From Trissonchulus latispiculum (lineage: Eukaryota; Nematoda; Enoplea; Enoplida; Ironidae), in assembly GCA_030248195.1 (NCBI GenBank), contig JASAND010030481.1, positions 1 to 64,000 on the forward strand: DNA of 64,000 nt, in the 5' to 3' direction. Below the pieces are notes generated by a model, which did no database searches, was not told the DNA's origin, and saw only the letters and a list, made by a program, of their open reading frames with translations. A program made the translations under genes and the position numbers. This document shows, piece by piece, positions 19,442 to 32,243 of this stretch (positions are counted from its first letter, which is position 1; the number at the start of each line of letters is the position of its first letter).

Positions 19442-21930
19442 CAGAGTTGGCAAATGGGACGAATTCTCTGATCCCATCCCATCCCATCCCACTAGATTTT
19501 CAAATTCGCCGTCCCATCCCATCCCATTTGTCCGATCTTGCTTTTTCCAATCCCATATAATCCCACTTGCAGTATTTGGCCTTACAATCGCTGTAGCATT
19601 GAAATTTTAATATTGGCATAAGGTCTTATTTAAGGTGGTGGTATCCTTTTGTGACGCAATAAACTTTCGGAATTTTGCGAGTTGGAAACATTTTACACAC
19701 CGCTTTAAAACTTGTAATCAGTAAATACGAAAAAACAAAATTTGCAAAAAAACCAGCAAAAGTTTTTGACATACTAACTAAATTTGGACCATCAAACTTT
19801 GAGTATCGATTTCTCAAAACTGTAGAATCGGGCAAAATTTTTTGTGCCATGATATGAAGGACATGTGGGTCGAAGGAAATGGATTTGGCTCAACAGGTCT
19901 TTTCTTTTTCCTCCTGCCAAATCTTACGCGAATCCATGGGCTAGTTTTTGAAAAATTGATGTTTAAAATAAAGTAATCGCAGTTTTGCCAAACGTTTGTC
20001 GGCCAAATCTCTAGCTTAAAACAACGAACTCCAGCTCCAGGCATCAACAAAATGTGCAGTTAGATTGTATAAATTGAGTAGATAGTAAATCGATAGGACT
20101 AAATCGATTGAGTATAAATAAATGAGAAAGAAGAAGAAAGTCATTTACCACCGAGACCGAAGGTCCGAAAAATTCGGACCTCCGGTTGAACTCGAACCCA
20201 CGACTTTTTGCGCACTAGGCAAACGCTCTGCCGACTGAGCCACAGTCTCATCAAGCTTCGTCGAAATTCGTGTACCAATGTACATAACTTTCATACTTAC
20301 ATAAATAATTCAAAATTCTCCGTAAGATTTGGCAGTAATTTTGACAAAACTGATTTCCTCAAAATGGCCGTTTTTTGATCCCCGAAATCGTTTTTGGCTT
20401 ATACTGATCTGACCACACAAGAGATAGCTCAAAGGTAGTGTAAAATTAAGATGAAATAAATAAAAAATATAAAATTTAAGACTCATCTCCTTCGGTTGTT
20501 GAGAAAATTCACCTTAGCCTTGCCTACGTCTCGGGTAATTGCGATATGCTATTATTCAGTGCCATAGCGTGGACCCGGTGCCAAATTTGGTATGGCACTA
20601 CCCCTCATCGCGAAAGCAACTTGGGTGTGGCACTAAGGGAAAACTTCACCTCAAACCAGAGGTCTGCTGCGTCGAAATAGGAAATGGAAAATGTGTCGAT
20701 TATAATTCTGCGCCAAAAAAACTCGAAACAGGTGTAAGATACCTGATAACATTTGTATAGTTTTAAAACTCTAAACAGATACTCTGTCACTGTGGAATTA
20801 GAATTTTGACTTAGGTCTTCAAAAAATTTTAATTATATAATTTGTGAAGTTAGCGAACTGCCGAAAGTCGCTAAATTCGGTTGCTTTTGGTGACCGTCAT
20901 TAAGTTGGTCATTAAGTTTTGTTTAGCTGCAGATTATAAAAACTATAGGTCCTAAATAAAAATTATAATTCTACAGTGGCACCGTACATGTATAACGGTT
21001 TCAAACGATACCCAATGTTGCTTGGAAACCTTTGCCAGTGTAGAAATTTTTTGGCGCAGAAATTAATTTTTTTTGTAAAATTGTGAAAATTGTTGATTCT
21101 TACAGAGAGGCATTTTACGAACAGGCTATATTGCAGAATTGCAAATTTTTGCATTTCAACATATTTATTCATTTTATATAGGCTTGAAGTTGACTGATTT
21201 GCGAAAATTTGCTTCAATTGTCTGCAAAAACTCTCGTTACTGGCTCATATTCAAATTGCATACAGTTGATGGAAGAATCTAAATTGCGGAGAACTGAACG
21301 AAGCAACTCAAAATTTGAACTTGATATGTACGATATTATGTGGTTATTTTATGTGCGAAAATGAACGAAATCCGTTTATCTAAAAATTTTTCATGATGAA
21401 CCCCCCTTAACTGCTAGCTTAGCATAGCTCAACCTCAAAGGTCGTAAAAGCAAAAATGTTCATTTCGGTGTTCCTTTTCCATTTATATCAACCAATCAGG
21501 TGTATCGATGACGAACTGAGAGAATAGCGGCAAAAACCAAAGATTTTTTATTTTTTCACCTGAAAATTCGGGACTGGTCCTAGAATGTTAAAGACCACCA
21601 TATTTGAAAAGTTCCATCTACGTTTATCATAAAAATTAGAGCCTGTAAGGTTACAACAAAAGGATACCAGCACCTGAAAGAGCTCCATGCTTTGCCTTGC
21701 TAGTAGTCATCAAAACACCAATCATGAAATTGAACACACATTTTTATGCGAAATTTATGAAAATCTTGCACTTTTTAAAAATTTTAAAACGGTGTTTGAA
21801 GGCTTTGTAAGTCAAAATGATCCCACAAAATCCCACTGATCCCACATGGGATGAGTTTTGAATCCCATCCCATCCCATCCCATGGGATCCCATGGGATCC
21901 CATGGGATCCCATCCCAGATGCCAACACTG
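19442..21930. mobile_element. hAT-like non-autonomous element with CCCAT-rich ends
   Basis: The left end CAGAGTTGGCAAATGGGA and the right end TCCCAGATGCCAACACTG are inverted repeats of hAT type (CAGTGTTGGC). The 8-bp target duplication AGCCCGGT is perfect (19434-19441 and 21931-21938). Subterminal regions carry arrays of CCCATCCCAT, and on the right GGGATCCCATGGGATCCC palindromes. The 2.5-kb interior has no transposase frame and carries a tRNA-derived SINE-like segment. A related left end lies at 28114. Confidence 0.87.
20115..20262 (-). repeat. tRNA-derived SINE-like sequence
   Basis: On the minus strand a tRNA-like head has box A (GTGGCTCAGTCGG) and box B (GGGTTCGAGTTCA), with an anticodon-arm-like TTTGCCTAGTGCGCAAA between. 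The acceptor strands do not pair and the T stem is imperfect, so it is not a tRNA gene. A hairpin (GGTCCGAATTTTTCGGACC) and a pyrimidine-rich tail follow. Confidence 0.6.
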
Positions 21931-22044
21931 AGCCCGGTTACCCGGTCTCATCTTTGCTGCACATGTCTGCTTGCTATTGCCAACATTTGCCATCTGTTAG
22001 CGTTTTTAGCCGTTTTTTCTATCCATAAAAACAGTGTTTGTTTA

Positions 22045-22192
22045 TTATACATGTGCTTGGGGGTTTTGAGGGGGGTTTCACCCCCCCCCCCCCAGACGTG
22101 GACCTCACCTCCCTAGAGGGGTCCCTCACCCCCTCCTCCAGAATCCGGATTTTCCGGTTTTTTTTGGGCAAAAAACCGGAAAAATCCGGTTT
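22045..22192 (+). repeat. Dispersed repeat, copy 2
   Basis: Homologue of 18690-18836, with a longer G/C-run and the same CCGGAAAAATCCGG fold-back core at the end. Confidence 0.55.
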
Positions 22193-22709
22193 TCCGTCTG
22201 GTGTTTATGCACGTTCTTGCCCAATCCCGAGAGAAATGATTAATCCGACACTGATCGTAGGGAATTGGTCCATCATAATTGGTATTCGTTGTCGAAAGTC
22301 AATAAGATCACGTCAGTCATCAGTCACGTTCAAGCATACTTAGCCCTTCAGCGGGCAGCTCGGATTCTGTATAACACCGATAGCTGCTCGGAGAAAGACT
22401 GAGATACTCCACAATAAAGAATTAGCGAATAGAGTAATAATTAATTAAGTATTAATTAGAAAATGGGATGTAATTATGTGGCAGTCCAACAGTAATAGCA
22501 GTAACCAGGACTTCTGAAAGTAAGAAAATCAAATCTACGTATATATATTATGTAAAATACATGTAGAAATGCATGCAAATGCTCAGCGAGCTCTAAAGGC
22601 AACAAGCTGGCAACTGTAGAAGTGTAGAAGGCATCATAATTTCAGCTATTAACGATAAATTAATTAATATTTTTAGCTTTTTAAATTCTCCGGACAATTG
22701 TGTCATGTT
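22193..22709. other. Intergenic, no gene seen
   Basis: AT-rich; nothing recognisable. Confidence 0.4.
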
Positions 22710-22710
22710 A

Positions 22711-23210
22711 CCTGGGGCTAATTTCATAAAAACTTTCAAGTTGCGGATTCCACAACTCGCAGCTGTAAGTAGACGATTTGCAAGTTAGTTGCAAGTAATA
22801 CATAAAGTATCAAGTGCTGAACCTGTACTTGCACTCGAATTGCGAGTCAAGTGGGTTGCAAGGTGCAAGACCGTTTGAACACCAACACCTAGTAAGCGTT
22901 CCGTAAAACTCGCTGGAACAGTCACTTGCAACTTGCAACTGCGAGTAAAGTCGTCTAGTAAATTTTATCTAGACGATTTTTAAAAATTGGAATATCTTCC
23001 TTGAATTTTATCAGTTTTTAACCAAATTAAAAAAGTTTATAAATACTTTGAAATGTGTTGTATACTTCGGGGACATTTCAATAAAGATAAAGACTCTATG
23101 AAAAAGTTAGGATTTTTAAAATAATTATAGTCAATTTTGCTTATTCTCTAACTTGCAACGCAGGTACTCGCACTTGCAAATTCGCAAGTTTTTATAAAAT
23201 TGGCCCCTGG
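22711..23210. mobile_element. MITE with CTGGGGCTAATTTCATAAAAACTT inverted ends
   Basis: Left CCTGGGGCTAATTTCATAA and right TTATAAAATTGGCCCCTGG are inverted repeats of about 26 bp. The interior has many ACTTGCAAGT / GCGAGT variants in both orientations. A second left-like end (GGGGCAGTTCCATAAAAACT) follows directly at 23211-23290, so two related elements may be abutted. Target duplication not resolved. Confidence 0.6.
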
Positions 23211-23290
23211 GGGCAGTTCCATAAAAACTAGACTCGCATGCGAGTACTCACAAGGCAAGTGCGAATTGCGAGTGAGAATGTGTCATAAAA

Positions 23291-24120
23291 AATTTTCAAG
23301 GACTCGACAAAATTAGCTGAAGTTCTGCTACTACTAACTGCTGCCTCTCCTGCTAAATTTGTGTCAGTCGATTATCATTTGAGGTCAAGTTTTGTGACGA
23401 AGCCAATCAAACGAGGTTTTAGGTAAGATTATATATGTCTTCTAAAAAGATGAGCAAAATCCTTAGAAAAATGTATATAAATCTTCTTTCAAACGGATAT
23501 AATAATTCAGAACTAAAACTAAGTGCTTCTACCAAAAATTACCGTCAGTATCAGTAGCCAACAAATTATCAGTGCACGAGCTTTTTGTGTGCCATAAAAT
23601 TTTCTCTACAAAAGGCAAGAGACGCCACCCTTTGTGTACTTTGACTAGGTATAAGTCATTTAGTAAGAATTCAGCCAGCTATTGGTACAAGAATGATAAG
23701 AAAAAAGCTGCTTCATACCCATTCAAGTGTTACACAAGTTCTTTTAAAGCTGAAAAAGTTTGCTTTTAATAAAAATGATAAACGAAATAAATAACTAGCC
23801 TTCAGAACGCAGGTGTTCGATCTCATGTGTCAGTTTTATCGAAAAGTAATACTTTTGGAAAAAAGTGTTTCTGAGAATTTTCTAGACAATACTGAATTTA
23901 AAAAATTCGCCATTAACTTGTGAGTGGCTAGAGAATAAAGAAATTTAGTAGAAATAAATGCTAAATAAAATAAAGATTCCGAAATATACAACCAATAGGA
24001 CCCTAAGGCTAAAGGTATTCAAAAGACATTCTTTCTATTCCTATATTTGTTCAAATGCGAAAATTGCCTTTGTTACAAACGCTCCTTAAAAGCACCAACG
24101 AGTTTTTCCGATCCACCCGT
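23291..24120. other. Intergenic, no gene seen
   Basis: AT-rich; short open frames without recognisable content. Confidence 0.4.
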
Positions 24121-24129
24121 CTGTTCTAA

Positions 24130-25140
24130 AATTTTTAAAAATTCAGTAAGGAAATGTTTTCGACCACGACGATCAAAAGGTGAAATAACGCAGTAAGTAA
24201 AGTGAGTAAAGTCTTAAACTTTGAATCTGGAAATACTTAAATTAAGATATATAACTAAAGGGCTCAATGACGGAATATTATCCCTTTTAGGGGTGGTCTT
24301 GTTTGATTTAGCAACATTCGCTTTTCCTTCGATTCGCAGGGGCCAAATGAAACTGATTTTGTCTCAGATTTTGCTGAAAACTCGCAGAAGCGGGGTTTCC
24401 GTTGCACAGAACACGAATCTATAGTCCATTTTCGGTTCACCTTTTCGTTAGCTTACTATAAGCTTACATCTTCAGCTTACAACTTTATCTCATATATACT
24501 AAGCTAACGAAAATCTGAATTGAAAAATACACTTAGGTCTGTTGTTCTGCAATCTGGAAACCCCCATCATACAACTTTACAGCAAAATCGGCGACAAAAA
24601 TGTTCGGTTTCCCTTGGTCCTCTTACGAATCGAAAAAGTTTAATTTCATGAAATCGAACCAAATTGCGACATTTGAACCTAGTGATTTTTTTACTTAAGG
24701 CCGAATAGCAGCATCCGTATGCGCTGTGGTCATTCCCCATATAGAACCTAGTGATGGGCCCGGATATTTTTTCACATCCGCCTACTGAAAAATTAGTTTC
24801 AAAAAAATTCTTATTTCGCAGTTAATTTCAAATTTTTTGTCAATGTTTCACTTCAATTCACGTCAATTCAGTGAATTTCAATCAACAATGTTTTAGATAA
24901 ATTTTCGAAAAAGATATATAACTAATAAATTGTCAAAACGTTGTTAAGTTTTTATTGCATTGCCGAAAATATATAGGCATTTGCGGATATTTTGCTCAAA
25001 TCGGATATTGTCCGGATATAAAGTTATCCGGATATCCATTACCCATTGCTATTTTGAACTGAGCATGGTCGAACATAAACCCATATCAAACCTTAGCTCG
25101 ATAGGTCAAATTTTATAAATGTTAGCCCGGGATAAATAAT
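24130..25140. mobile_element. Foldback element, older copy, interrupted by a MITE
   Basis: Inverted arms centred near 24465 (TTTTCGTTAGCTTA ... TAAGCTAACGAAAA; then ACAGAACACGAATC / GTTCTGCAATCTGG; then AGATTTTGCTG / CAGCAAAATCGG). They match the better-preserved foldback at 28.8-29.8 kb base for base over long stretches. The right arm resumes at 25052 (GAACTGAGCATGGTCGAA) after a 373-bp insertion. Confidence 0.65.
24679..25051. mobile_element. hAT-like MITE nested in the foldback
   Basis: Starts CTAGTGAT and ends ATTGCTA, with flanks ATTTGAAC and TTTTGAAC (7 of 8). The related foldback at 29.5 kb reads uninterrupted through this point, which shows the insertion directly. The interior has ATATCCGG / CCGGATAT subterminal repeats and an internal repeat of GAACCTAGTGAT at 24746. 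Confidence 0.65.
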
Positions 25141-28110
25141 GGGGAAAACCCGTTCCAGCCTTCTCTTGTTTTGCTCCTATTTCAAATTGCTGTCATATGA
25201 GAAACTCCAGTAGCTTTTCGCCAATTATTATCAGACTTTCTTTGCCTCAGGAAATAGATAGCATAACCAATAAGCACACTGTTAGGTTTGCTGGAAAACT
25301 CAGGCTCACTTTAAACCGATTTGAGAATAAATGTTGTAGATAACGAAAAAACATAAGAAAACCCGGAAAAATCCAGAGAACTTTACGATGAGCAGAGTAA
25401 GCCAGTGCTAACTCCTAATCGAATAAGCTTGCACGGCTTGCATGATATTCATAACATTTCGGTCAAAATTATGATGATCGATATTAAGATTAATATAAAG
25501 ATTAATAATTAAGATGATGTCGATTATAGTTGTTTGATACGTGTTTATTAGCTTTCGAACGAAAATCTAAATTCAGATTAGCTAATTCCTGTCAAAATTT
25601 GGATGTTTTAGAGTGTCCATTCATTCATATCTTGACGTGGGTGTGACCCGTTTAGAGTTGTTAACCGTGTGTTTATATACATGCGAAGAGACTATCAAGA
25701 ATCTGATTGGCCGCAGCAGTAATCCTAGCTGAGGTGTAATTGTAATTTTAGAATCATTTTAGTCCATTTGGGGATAAATACATGGTTAGCAACGCTAAGC
25801 GGAACCGTCCCTGAAGTCTGTCTGTTCCAAGCATCGTGCACCATTATTCCATTATAAAGAGCTTGGTATCTTACCATTACTCTTGCTTGCTAGTATAACC
25901 ACTTGGTAAAGCCTGGAGCTGCCAAATTATATTTAAATGTGTATTTAGCCGTGGAATGTGGAGATGGAGGTTTGTACAATTACAACTGTGATACAATTGA
26001 CGCTTCATTTAATGGAAAATGAACATGGTTGGTGAAAATGAAAAATTGGTCAATCAAGCAACCTATTGCAAGCGACTGGAACAAGACTAAAAATTAAGCT
26101 TCACATTATTGGAAAGGGCAAGACTTGCACTGAACCGTTTGTTGTAATGCTTTGTTGAAAATTAGGCAAAATTTGCGACAATTGGCAAAAACCATGATCT
26201 TCAATTTATTTTAACAAAAGCTTTCACAGAAAGCAGCTGTGTACTACAAAATGGTCTATGGCAATAGAAACAGATAGTCGTCGGCTTTCCAAAATGTGCA
26301 GCATAACCCTCAATATGCACTATGCAGTCGCTGGTAAGATGTGAGACGTGACGAGCTGTTTTAGGAGGATTTCATTGGTGTAACCCTATTCGACATGCTC
26401 GCATATTACACTGAAAGATCTAAAGTTCTAAAGGATGCTAAATAAAAGTTTTTGGCTTGATTAGAAACAGCTAGTGTAAGGGTCTGACACAGTTGTTTGC
26501 TGTAATGAGCAGAATCTGATTATTAGGACCTGTTTTGGATTTAAAACTGGACTTAGAACCTATTAATCTAGGATTTCAAATCAATGCCGCTATTAGTTCA
26601 TAAAGACGAAAAGGTACCTACTGACCGAAGTTTGAAAATAGCAAACACTAGTCATATGATATAAGATTTAACCATTTTCGATAAAAGCTAACTGGACCCA
26701 GTTACAGAATTTTCAGTGCTGTTAGTTAACGCAGAGTTGAGCTCACAAACCACAGGCCGAGTAACTACTAATTATTTAACAAAAGAAATGTTTCAGCGGA
26801 ATTAATCTTTTCAGAAACCTAGAAATTTCCTGCAAAGGTGAAGCAAACTTTGCAATCTGCGCAAAATGGTCCGCCCGCCCGCAAAATAGAAGCAATTCAA
26901 TGACTGCCAGAAGTGTGACCAGCTTTATAGCATAACTTTTGCTGAAGAAATTCAATACGAATAAACAAAACGGGGGGACCCCACATGTAACGTTAACTGG
27001 GTTGGATCAAATTTTGTATGACGCACTGCACAAAGTCAGACGGGGCAGTACTTTAATTTACATAGAGTTTAAGCTACAATGGAGACCGGCTAGCTAGGGC
27101 ATAAATGTTAAGCCAAGCAAATAGGCGACTATTTATGATTTGTCTTATCATGTTCCCGCCTATTGCCAGAGTACACTGTATACAATACAATATCACTAGC
27201 GAAGCGGCACAACGTGTTAATCTTTGTATTAGTTTTATGGCCCAATATATTTGAAGATTACTTGACCCCGCACGTACAGCATTGTGTTAAAGTTGCCATA
27301 TAAATCCTGGTTCTTAGCCTTAAAATTCGAGATTATTGGTCAAGAAAAAAGTAAAATTAATATTGCTTAACTTTAACTTAACTTTGGTGGACATTCAATT
27401 TTTTACTTATAACTAACATTTAAAAACAAAAACGGAAAGCAACAATTTTGTGACGAGCCAAGCCCCCTACTATCAGAAAACTTTGAATCTGTGAATAGCG
27501 TTTGACCACTAACAGTGTAAAGTGATATCGTTTTTAGAAGACAATGCTCCCTGAAAAAGTTTATAATCGAGAAATGATAATATTCAGAAACTTTTAAACA
27601 AACATAATTTGAATCCTTTGTTTATTGAATAGCTGAATGAAAGACAATAAAGCTTGTTAAACAAAGAATTTTATATGGATGGCAGTTAAAGTGTGAATAA
27701 AACAATCAGATTTCACGAAGAGTGGATACACCCGTAGCAAATAGTTATACTTTGCCGTGTCTGAGAGGAACAAATGAAAATATTTTGGAAAAATTAATGT
27801 TTCGTGAAGTGATGGTTAAAGTCAAAATCAATTAGAAAAACATAGAATTCTAAGCGGAAGTTTTTCAATAGTTTAAAGAAGGAAAACTTCTTCAGAAGAA
27901 ATAATTTTCCTTAGTAACAAAGATCTCCAAGCTCCCCTTCAATCTTTTTTGCACGGCAAATTTCTTATTTCGTTGGGAATATGAAATGATCAAGAGGGGT
28001 CCTAGTAAATCGAGTATTTGATCGTTTTTATCTCAAGTAAGAACATTTTACATGTTACATCTAAAAAATTCCACCCTAAATTACCGACACACAGCGAGCT
28101 CTCAGAGTTT
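25141..28110. other. Three kilobases without a recognisable gene
   Basis: I see no coding frame over 60 residues, no RNA gene and no clear repeat in either strand here. Composition is uniformly AT-rich. Confidence 0.45.
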
Positions 28111-28113
28111 GTA

Positions 28114-28225
28114 ACAGTGTTGACGAATGGGATGGGATCCCATGGGTTGGGATGGAATGAGATATGAGATTCAGATCTCGTCCCATATAGGATGGTGGGA
28201 TTACTTGGGACTAAATCCGCTTTTA
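28114..28225. repeat. Solo left end related to the 19.4 kb hAT element
   Basis: CAGTGTTGACGAATGGGATGG plus GGATCCCATGGG palindromes match the ends of the 19442-21930 element. No partner end was found, so it is probably a truncated copy. Confidence 0.5.
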
Positions 28226-28325
28226 CAGTGGAATACCAATATTTGCATTTTAAATTTTAACCTTTGATAATTTTTTCAAAATTATAAATATTTCTAGATG
28301 CTTCAGAGCTCACACACAGCTGGTA

Positions 28326-28700
28326 GTGATGTTTCAGTCACTGAAACTGAAACTATTTACAGCAAAAACAAGTTTCCGTTTTAAGTCAAGGGACCTGACA
28401 CTGAAATTAAAATTGTTTTAATCAGTCAACAGAATCTGCAATTTGAAACTAAAATTTGGTTATTCTACAGGATGAGGAGGAGGCTTAATAATCATCCAAT
28501 TATGCTTTATATGAAACCTAGAAGTTAGAAACCTCCTTTCTTGAATGAACTCAAACTCCGACTGAAACTAGAACTGAAACTGAAACTATTTTGTGTTACC
28601 GACTGAAACTGATAGAATTTTCTTCCACCGACTGAAGCTGAAATGATTTTCGATTTTGGATTTTTGGATTTGGATTTGGAAAACTGAAACTGTAAAACCT
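28326..28700. repeat. Interspersed CTGAAACT repeat cluster
   Basis: More than ten copies of (A)CTGAAACT and variants, partly tandem, at 28340-28365, 28550-28595 and 28600-28690. They probably mark the subterminal repeats of another decayed MITE. Confidence 0.55.
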
Positions 28701-28824
28701 CTTCTAAAACAACTGTACGAGATAAACACATGATTATTGTTTCAATCGCCTATTTTACCTTAATGGTGAAGCTCCGACTATCGGGATATCCAGCTAACCG
28801 CTTAGGATCTTCATAACTTTGTAT

Positions 28825-29805
28825 TTTTTGACCAATAATTTAAAATTTTGCATGGGTGCACACTGGAGGCTGATGAATTAAAATGTTTTAAATCTTAAAA
28901 TATAAAAAATTTTTAAAAATTTAAAATTTTAGTTTGGTAAGGGACCAAAGGGAACCGAAAATTTTTGAAAAGTTAAAAAGCTAGGGTCTTTTCCAGATTC
29001 TCTCCCACCACTCAAAGTTCTTAAAACTGAAACTTAAAAATGAGCTGAAATTTGGTGTGGGTATGTTTTCGACCACGCTGAGTTCAAATATCGCAAAATT
29101 TTTCGATTTCGCGAAATTCGATTTTTTTCGATTTTTTTTCGATTTCTAAGGGGGGACCAAGGGTAACCGAAAAATTTTTTGTCTTCGATTTTGCTGAAAA
29201 GTTGTATATAGGGATTTTCTGGGATGCAGAACACGAATCTGATTTTTGATTCAGCTTTTCGTTAGTTTGATATAAGCTAAAGTTGTAAGCTTAAGTTGTA
29301 AGCTTATGCTGAGCTAACGAAAGGCTGAATCGAAAAACAGACTTCACATTCGTGTTCTGCGACCCAGAAAACCCCTATATACAACTTTGCAGCAAAATCG
29401 AAGACAAAAAATTATTTGGTTACCCTTGGTCCTCCCTTAGAAATCGAAAAAAATCGAATTTCGCGAAATCGAAGAAAATCGAATTTCGCGAAATCGAAAA
29501 ATTTTGCAATATTTGAACTCAGCGTGGTCGAAAACATACCCGCACCAAATTTCAGCTCATTTGGTCGAGTTTTAACAACTTTGAGTGGTGGGGGGGTAAT
29601 CTGGAAAAGACCCAAAAGCTACATAAAGCTTGAACTAACGAAAAGCTGAACAAGTTTTCAGCAAACCTTTTAAAAAATTTTTCGGTTCCCTTGGTCACCC
29701 GTTACCAAACTAAAATTTAGAATTTTAAAATTTTTGAATTCATTATCCTTCAGGACCTACGCGAAATTTCAAAGTTATTGCTCAAGAAATTAAAATTAGG
29801 GCTGG
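28825..29805. mobile_element. Foldback element with arms of about 450-500 bp
   Basis: The two arms (about 28825-29275 and 29290-29805) are inverted copies around a short centre (AGCTTAAGTTGTAAGCTT). Mirrored landmarks are GGTAAGGGACCAAAGGGAACC / GGTTCCCTTGGTCACC, GGTCTTTTCCAGAT / ATCTGGAAAAGACC, TTTTCGACCACGCTGAGTTC / GAACTCAGCGTGGTCGAAAA, and GCAGAACACGAATC / TTCGTGTTCTGC. There is no gene; a transcript would form a nearly perfect long hairpin. Confidence 0.82.
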
Positions 29806-30612
29806 GGGAAAACGCTGAAGATCCATCGCCCAGAGTTGGCGATGGACACATTTTTGGATCACAGCGACCGCTCCGCGTCCGCGTTCCCGCACCTTCGGTT
29901 ACCGCGAACGCCCGCACGACCACGTCCGCAGCCCGCACGAAATTTGCCTGACCGCACTGACCACAGGGTGAAAAGCTAGCTTCGAACAAATTTTCATTGC
30001 TGAACTAAGGAAAATTCTGATTTTTTCGGAACATACTCATTTAATAGTCCAAATATTATCTTTTTCAGTAAAATTGAAACTGCACGTCAGAATGAAAATG
30101 TGACCAGTAAAGTATCCAATCTTACCGATGCTCGTTTCTTCTATTCTACTTAAACGCTTACCTTAAACGGCTTAAAAATAAACTTTCATAAATTACCCAT
30201 TAATAATGTTAAAGCAAATGAACTTCCTGCTTTATTGTAGCTCATTTGCGGTACTGGTTCGGGTATGTGCACCAAACTTTGAAAGTTTCTAATTTATTCA
30301 GGTCTCGGAGTTCAACAATATTTTTTATATGATTTTAAAGCAAGGAATGTGTTAACAAGGACTTCTCTGACCGTGGGAACTCTAAAGAAAAACAATCACT
30401 TCTGGCTTCAAAAGAAACGCCTTGCCAAAAAAGTCTGCAAATTTATTCGTCTTCATGATTCACTTATTAAAACAATCCAAATACCTTCTATTGTACAAAA
30501 TTTTTAAAATAAAATTAAAAAATTGGCTTAACTCTTCCTTGATCTGTAGAATACTTGTATATAATGGCCAGGGACTACAAGTTCAAAACATTTACACTGG
30601 AAAAGAAAATCA
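29806..30612. other. Intergenic; GC-rich hAT-like end
   Basis: 29832-29955 starts CAGAGTTGGCGATGG and continues with CCGCxxCCGC/CGCACG repeats, resembling a solo hAT-type end. The rest is AT-rich and featureless. Confidence 0.35.
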
Positions 30613-30788
30613 TATACTTATGTATATATGTCACGTACTATCAGCCCAATCGTTGAGGCTGCCTGGTTGTACGTACAAACAGCCTTAAAACAGATTGTAC
30701 GCACAACCAAAACTGTCACAGCAGGATGTCTTGTTGTTGTTGTTGTTGTTTCCTGGATCTTCTGGAGCTGCCAATATGATTGGGACGG

Positions 30789-32243
30789 CTAAAGCCGGCC
30801 CACACCCCGTAGGAAATCCACCACTGCCTTAGGTACCTCCGACAGGACGGCCAACGAAGGGTTGGTTCCCAAGTACCGGACAATGGAGGAAGTGTGCGCT
30901 GGGCAGTCTATGAGTAGGTGTTGTAGGTCCTCGGGGCACTGCCCACAGTTTGGGCAGTTTGGGCTGTCTGCAATACCGATTCTGTGTCTGTACTGGGCCA
31001 ACAGTTTTGAGTGTCCGTTACATCTCAGTTGGGCAAGGGTGGACCGTTCAGATTTAGTGAGGCCTAATTCGGCCTCTGGCGGGGGGAGCCTTCCACCTGG
31101 ATAGATACCAAGGTTGTCAAACTGGCATCTATCTTCCACCGTCTTCATCCTGAAATGTCTCTTGATTGAGGATTTGGCAGAGCTATAGTCCACCGGGACA
31201 TCAGGTTGATTTTGGTTTCTGGAGGCTTCGTTTGCGGCGCTGTCGGCTTCTTCGTTTCCTTCAAAGCCGACATGAGATGGAATCCATTGCATTGTAACGT
31301 GTCCACCCAACCGGGTTATTTCCGCCAATTGTGACCAGATCCTGTCGATTAGAGCTGAGCCGCCGGTCAGATTCGAAGTGGCTAATTTCGTGATGCTGGA
31401 CTGTGAATCTGAGCAGATCCTGATTTCTGTCCAGTTGGCATTCCAGTTGTTCAGAGTCCACGTCAGGCCTGCTTCGATTGCTACAATTTCAGCTTTGTAG
31501 CTGGAGCATAGAGGGCCTGCTGGCAACATAATTCGCTGGTTTCCAGTGGTGGAGTGGATGATGGCTGCCACTCCACCATTTCTGGTGCCTTCCAGGACTG
31601 ATCCGTCTGTCCAGATGGTAACATCGGATGGCGGGAGTGTCTGGAGGGTGTCCAGTGCACAGCGGCGGAGTTCCTCCTTGTCGGAGGATTTGCGGACCAT
31701 ATCATTGAGACATGGCTTGAAGGTGGCTGACACTTCCAGCCACGGCGGGACTGACGGTAGCTGCAGCTCTTCTCTTCTGTGGTTTGACAGTCCGATTTCG
31801 TTGCTGATATTGGAGCCAATCTGCCGCCATGACTTCTGTGACTTCAACCGCTGTGGAACCTCTCGTTCAGCAACTGTCCGTCTTGGGTTCTGAGCCGGTA
31901 AACGTAGGGGCTTTTCATAGGCGCAGGCAACCAGCTCTTCTCCGCGAGTTCTGAAGGCAGGGAGGTTAGCTTCAGATCGAACATAGTTTGCCGGTGAGCC
32001 GGTGTAGCAGCCCGTGATTACACGGGCAGTGGAGTTCTGGATGGCCTCCAACCTGGCTACTGAGGTGTCGGAGGCAGACGGGAACCAGGCAGGGAGGGCA
32101 TATTCCAGGACAGAGCGGATATAGGCTACATACATTGTTCTGAGGTCTTCCTTTCCTGGGCCCCACGAGCGTCCGGCAACCGCGCTTAATGTAGCAATAC
32201 GTGCACGGCACCGGGATTTGAGGTTGGAAACATGTGGCCCCAA
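30789..32243 (-). pseudogene. Thumb, RNase H and zinc finger part of non-LTR element 1
   Basis: Continues the reverse transcriptase (MYVAYIRSVLEYALPAWFP). It then gives an RNase H with all core residues visible: Asp in IWTDGSV, Glu in YKAEIVAIEAGL, Asp in CSDSQSS, and His/Asp in PSHVGFEGNEEAD. The end is a CPNCGQCPEDLQHLLIDC finger typical of this group. It stops 40 bp before the (CAA)n tail. Confidence 0.88.

Noticed and set aside
20165..20255. tRNA gene with anticodon AGT on the minus strand
   Set aside because: Box A, box B and an anticodon-like arm are present, but the acceptor strands do not pair and the T stem is broken. It is a SINE head.
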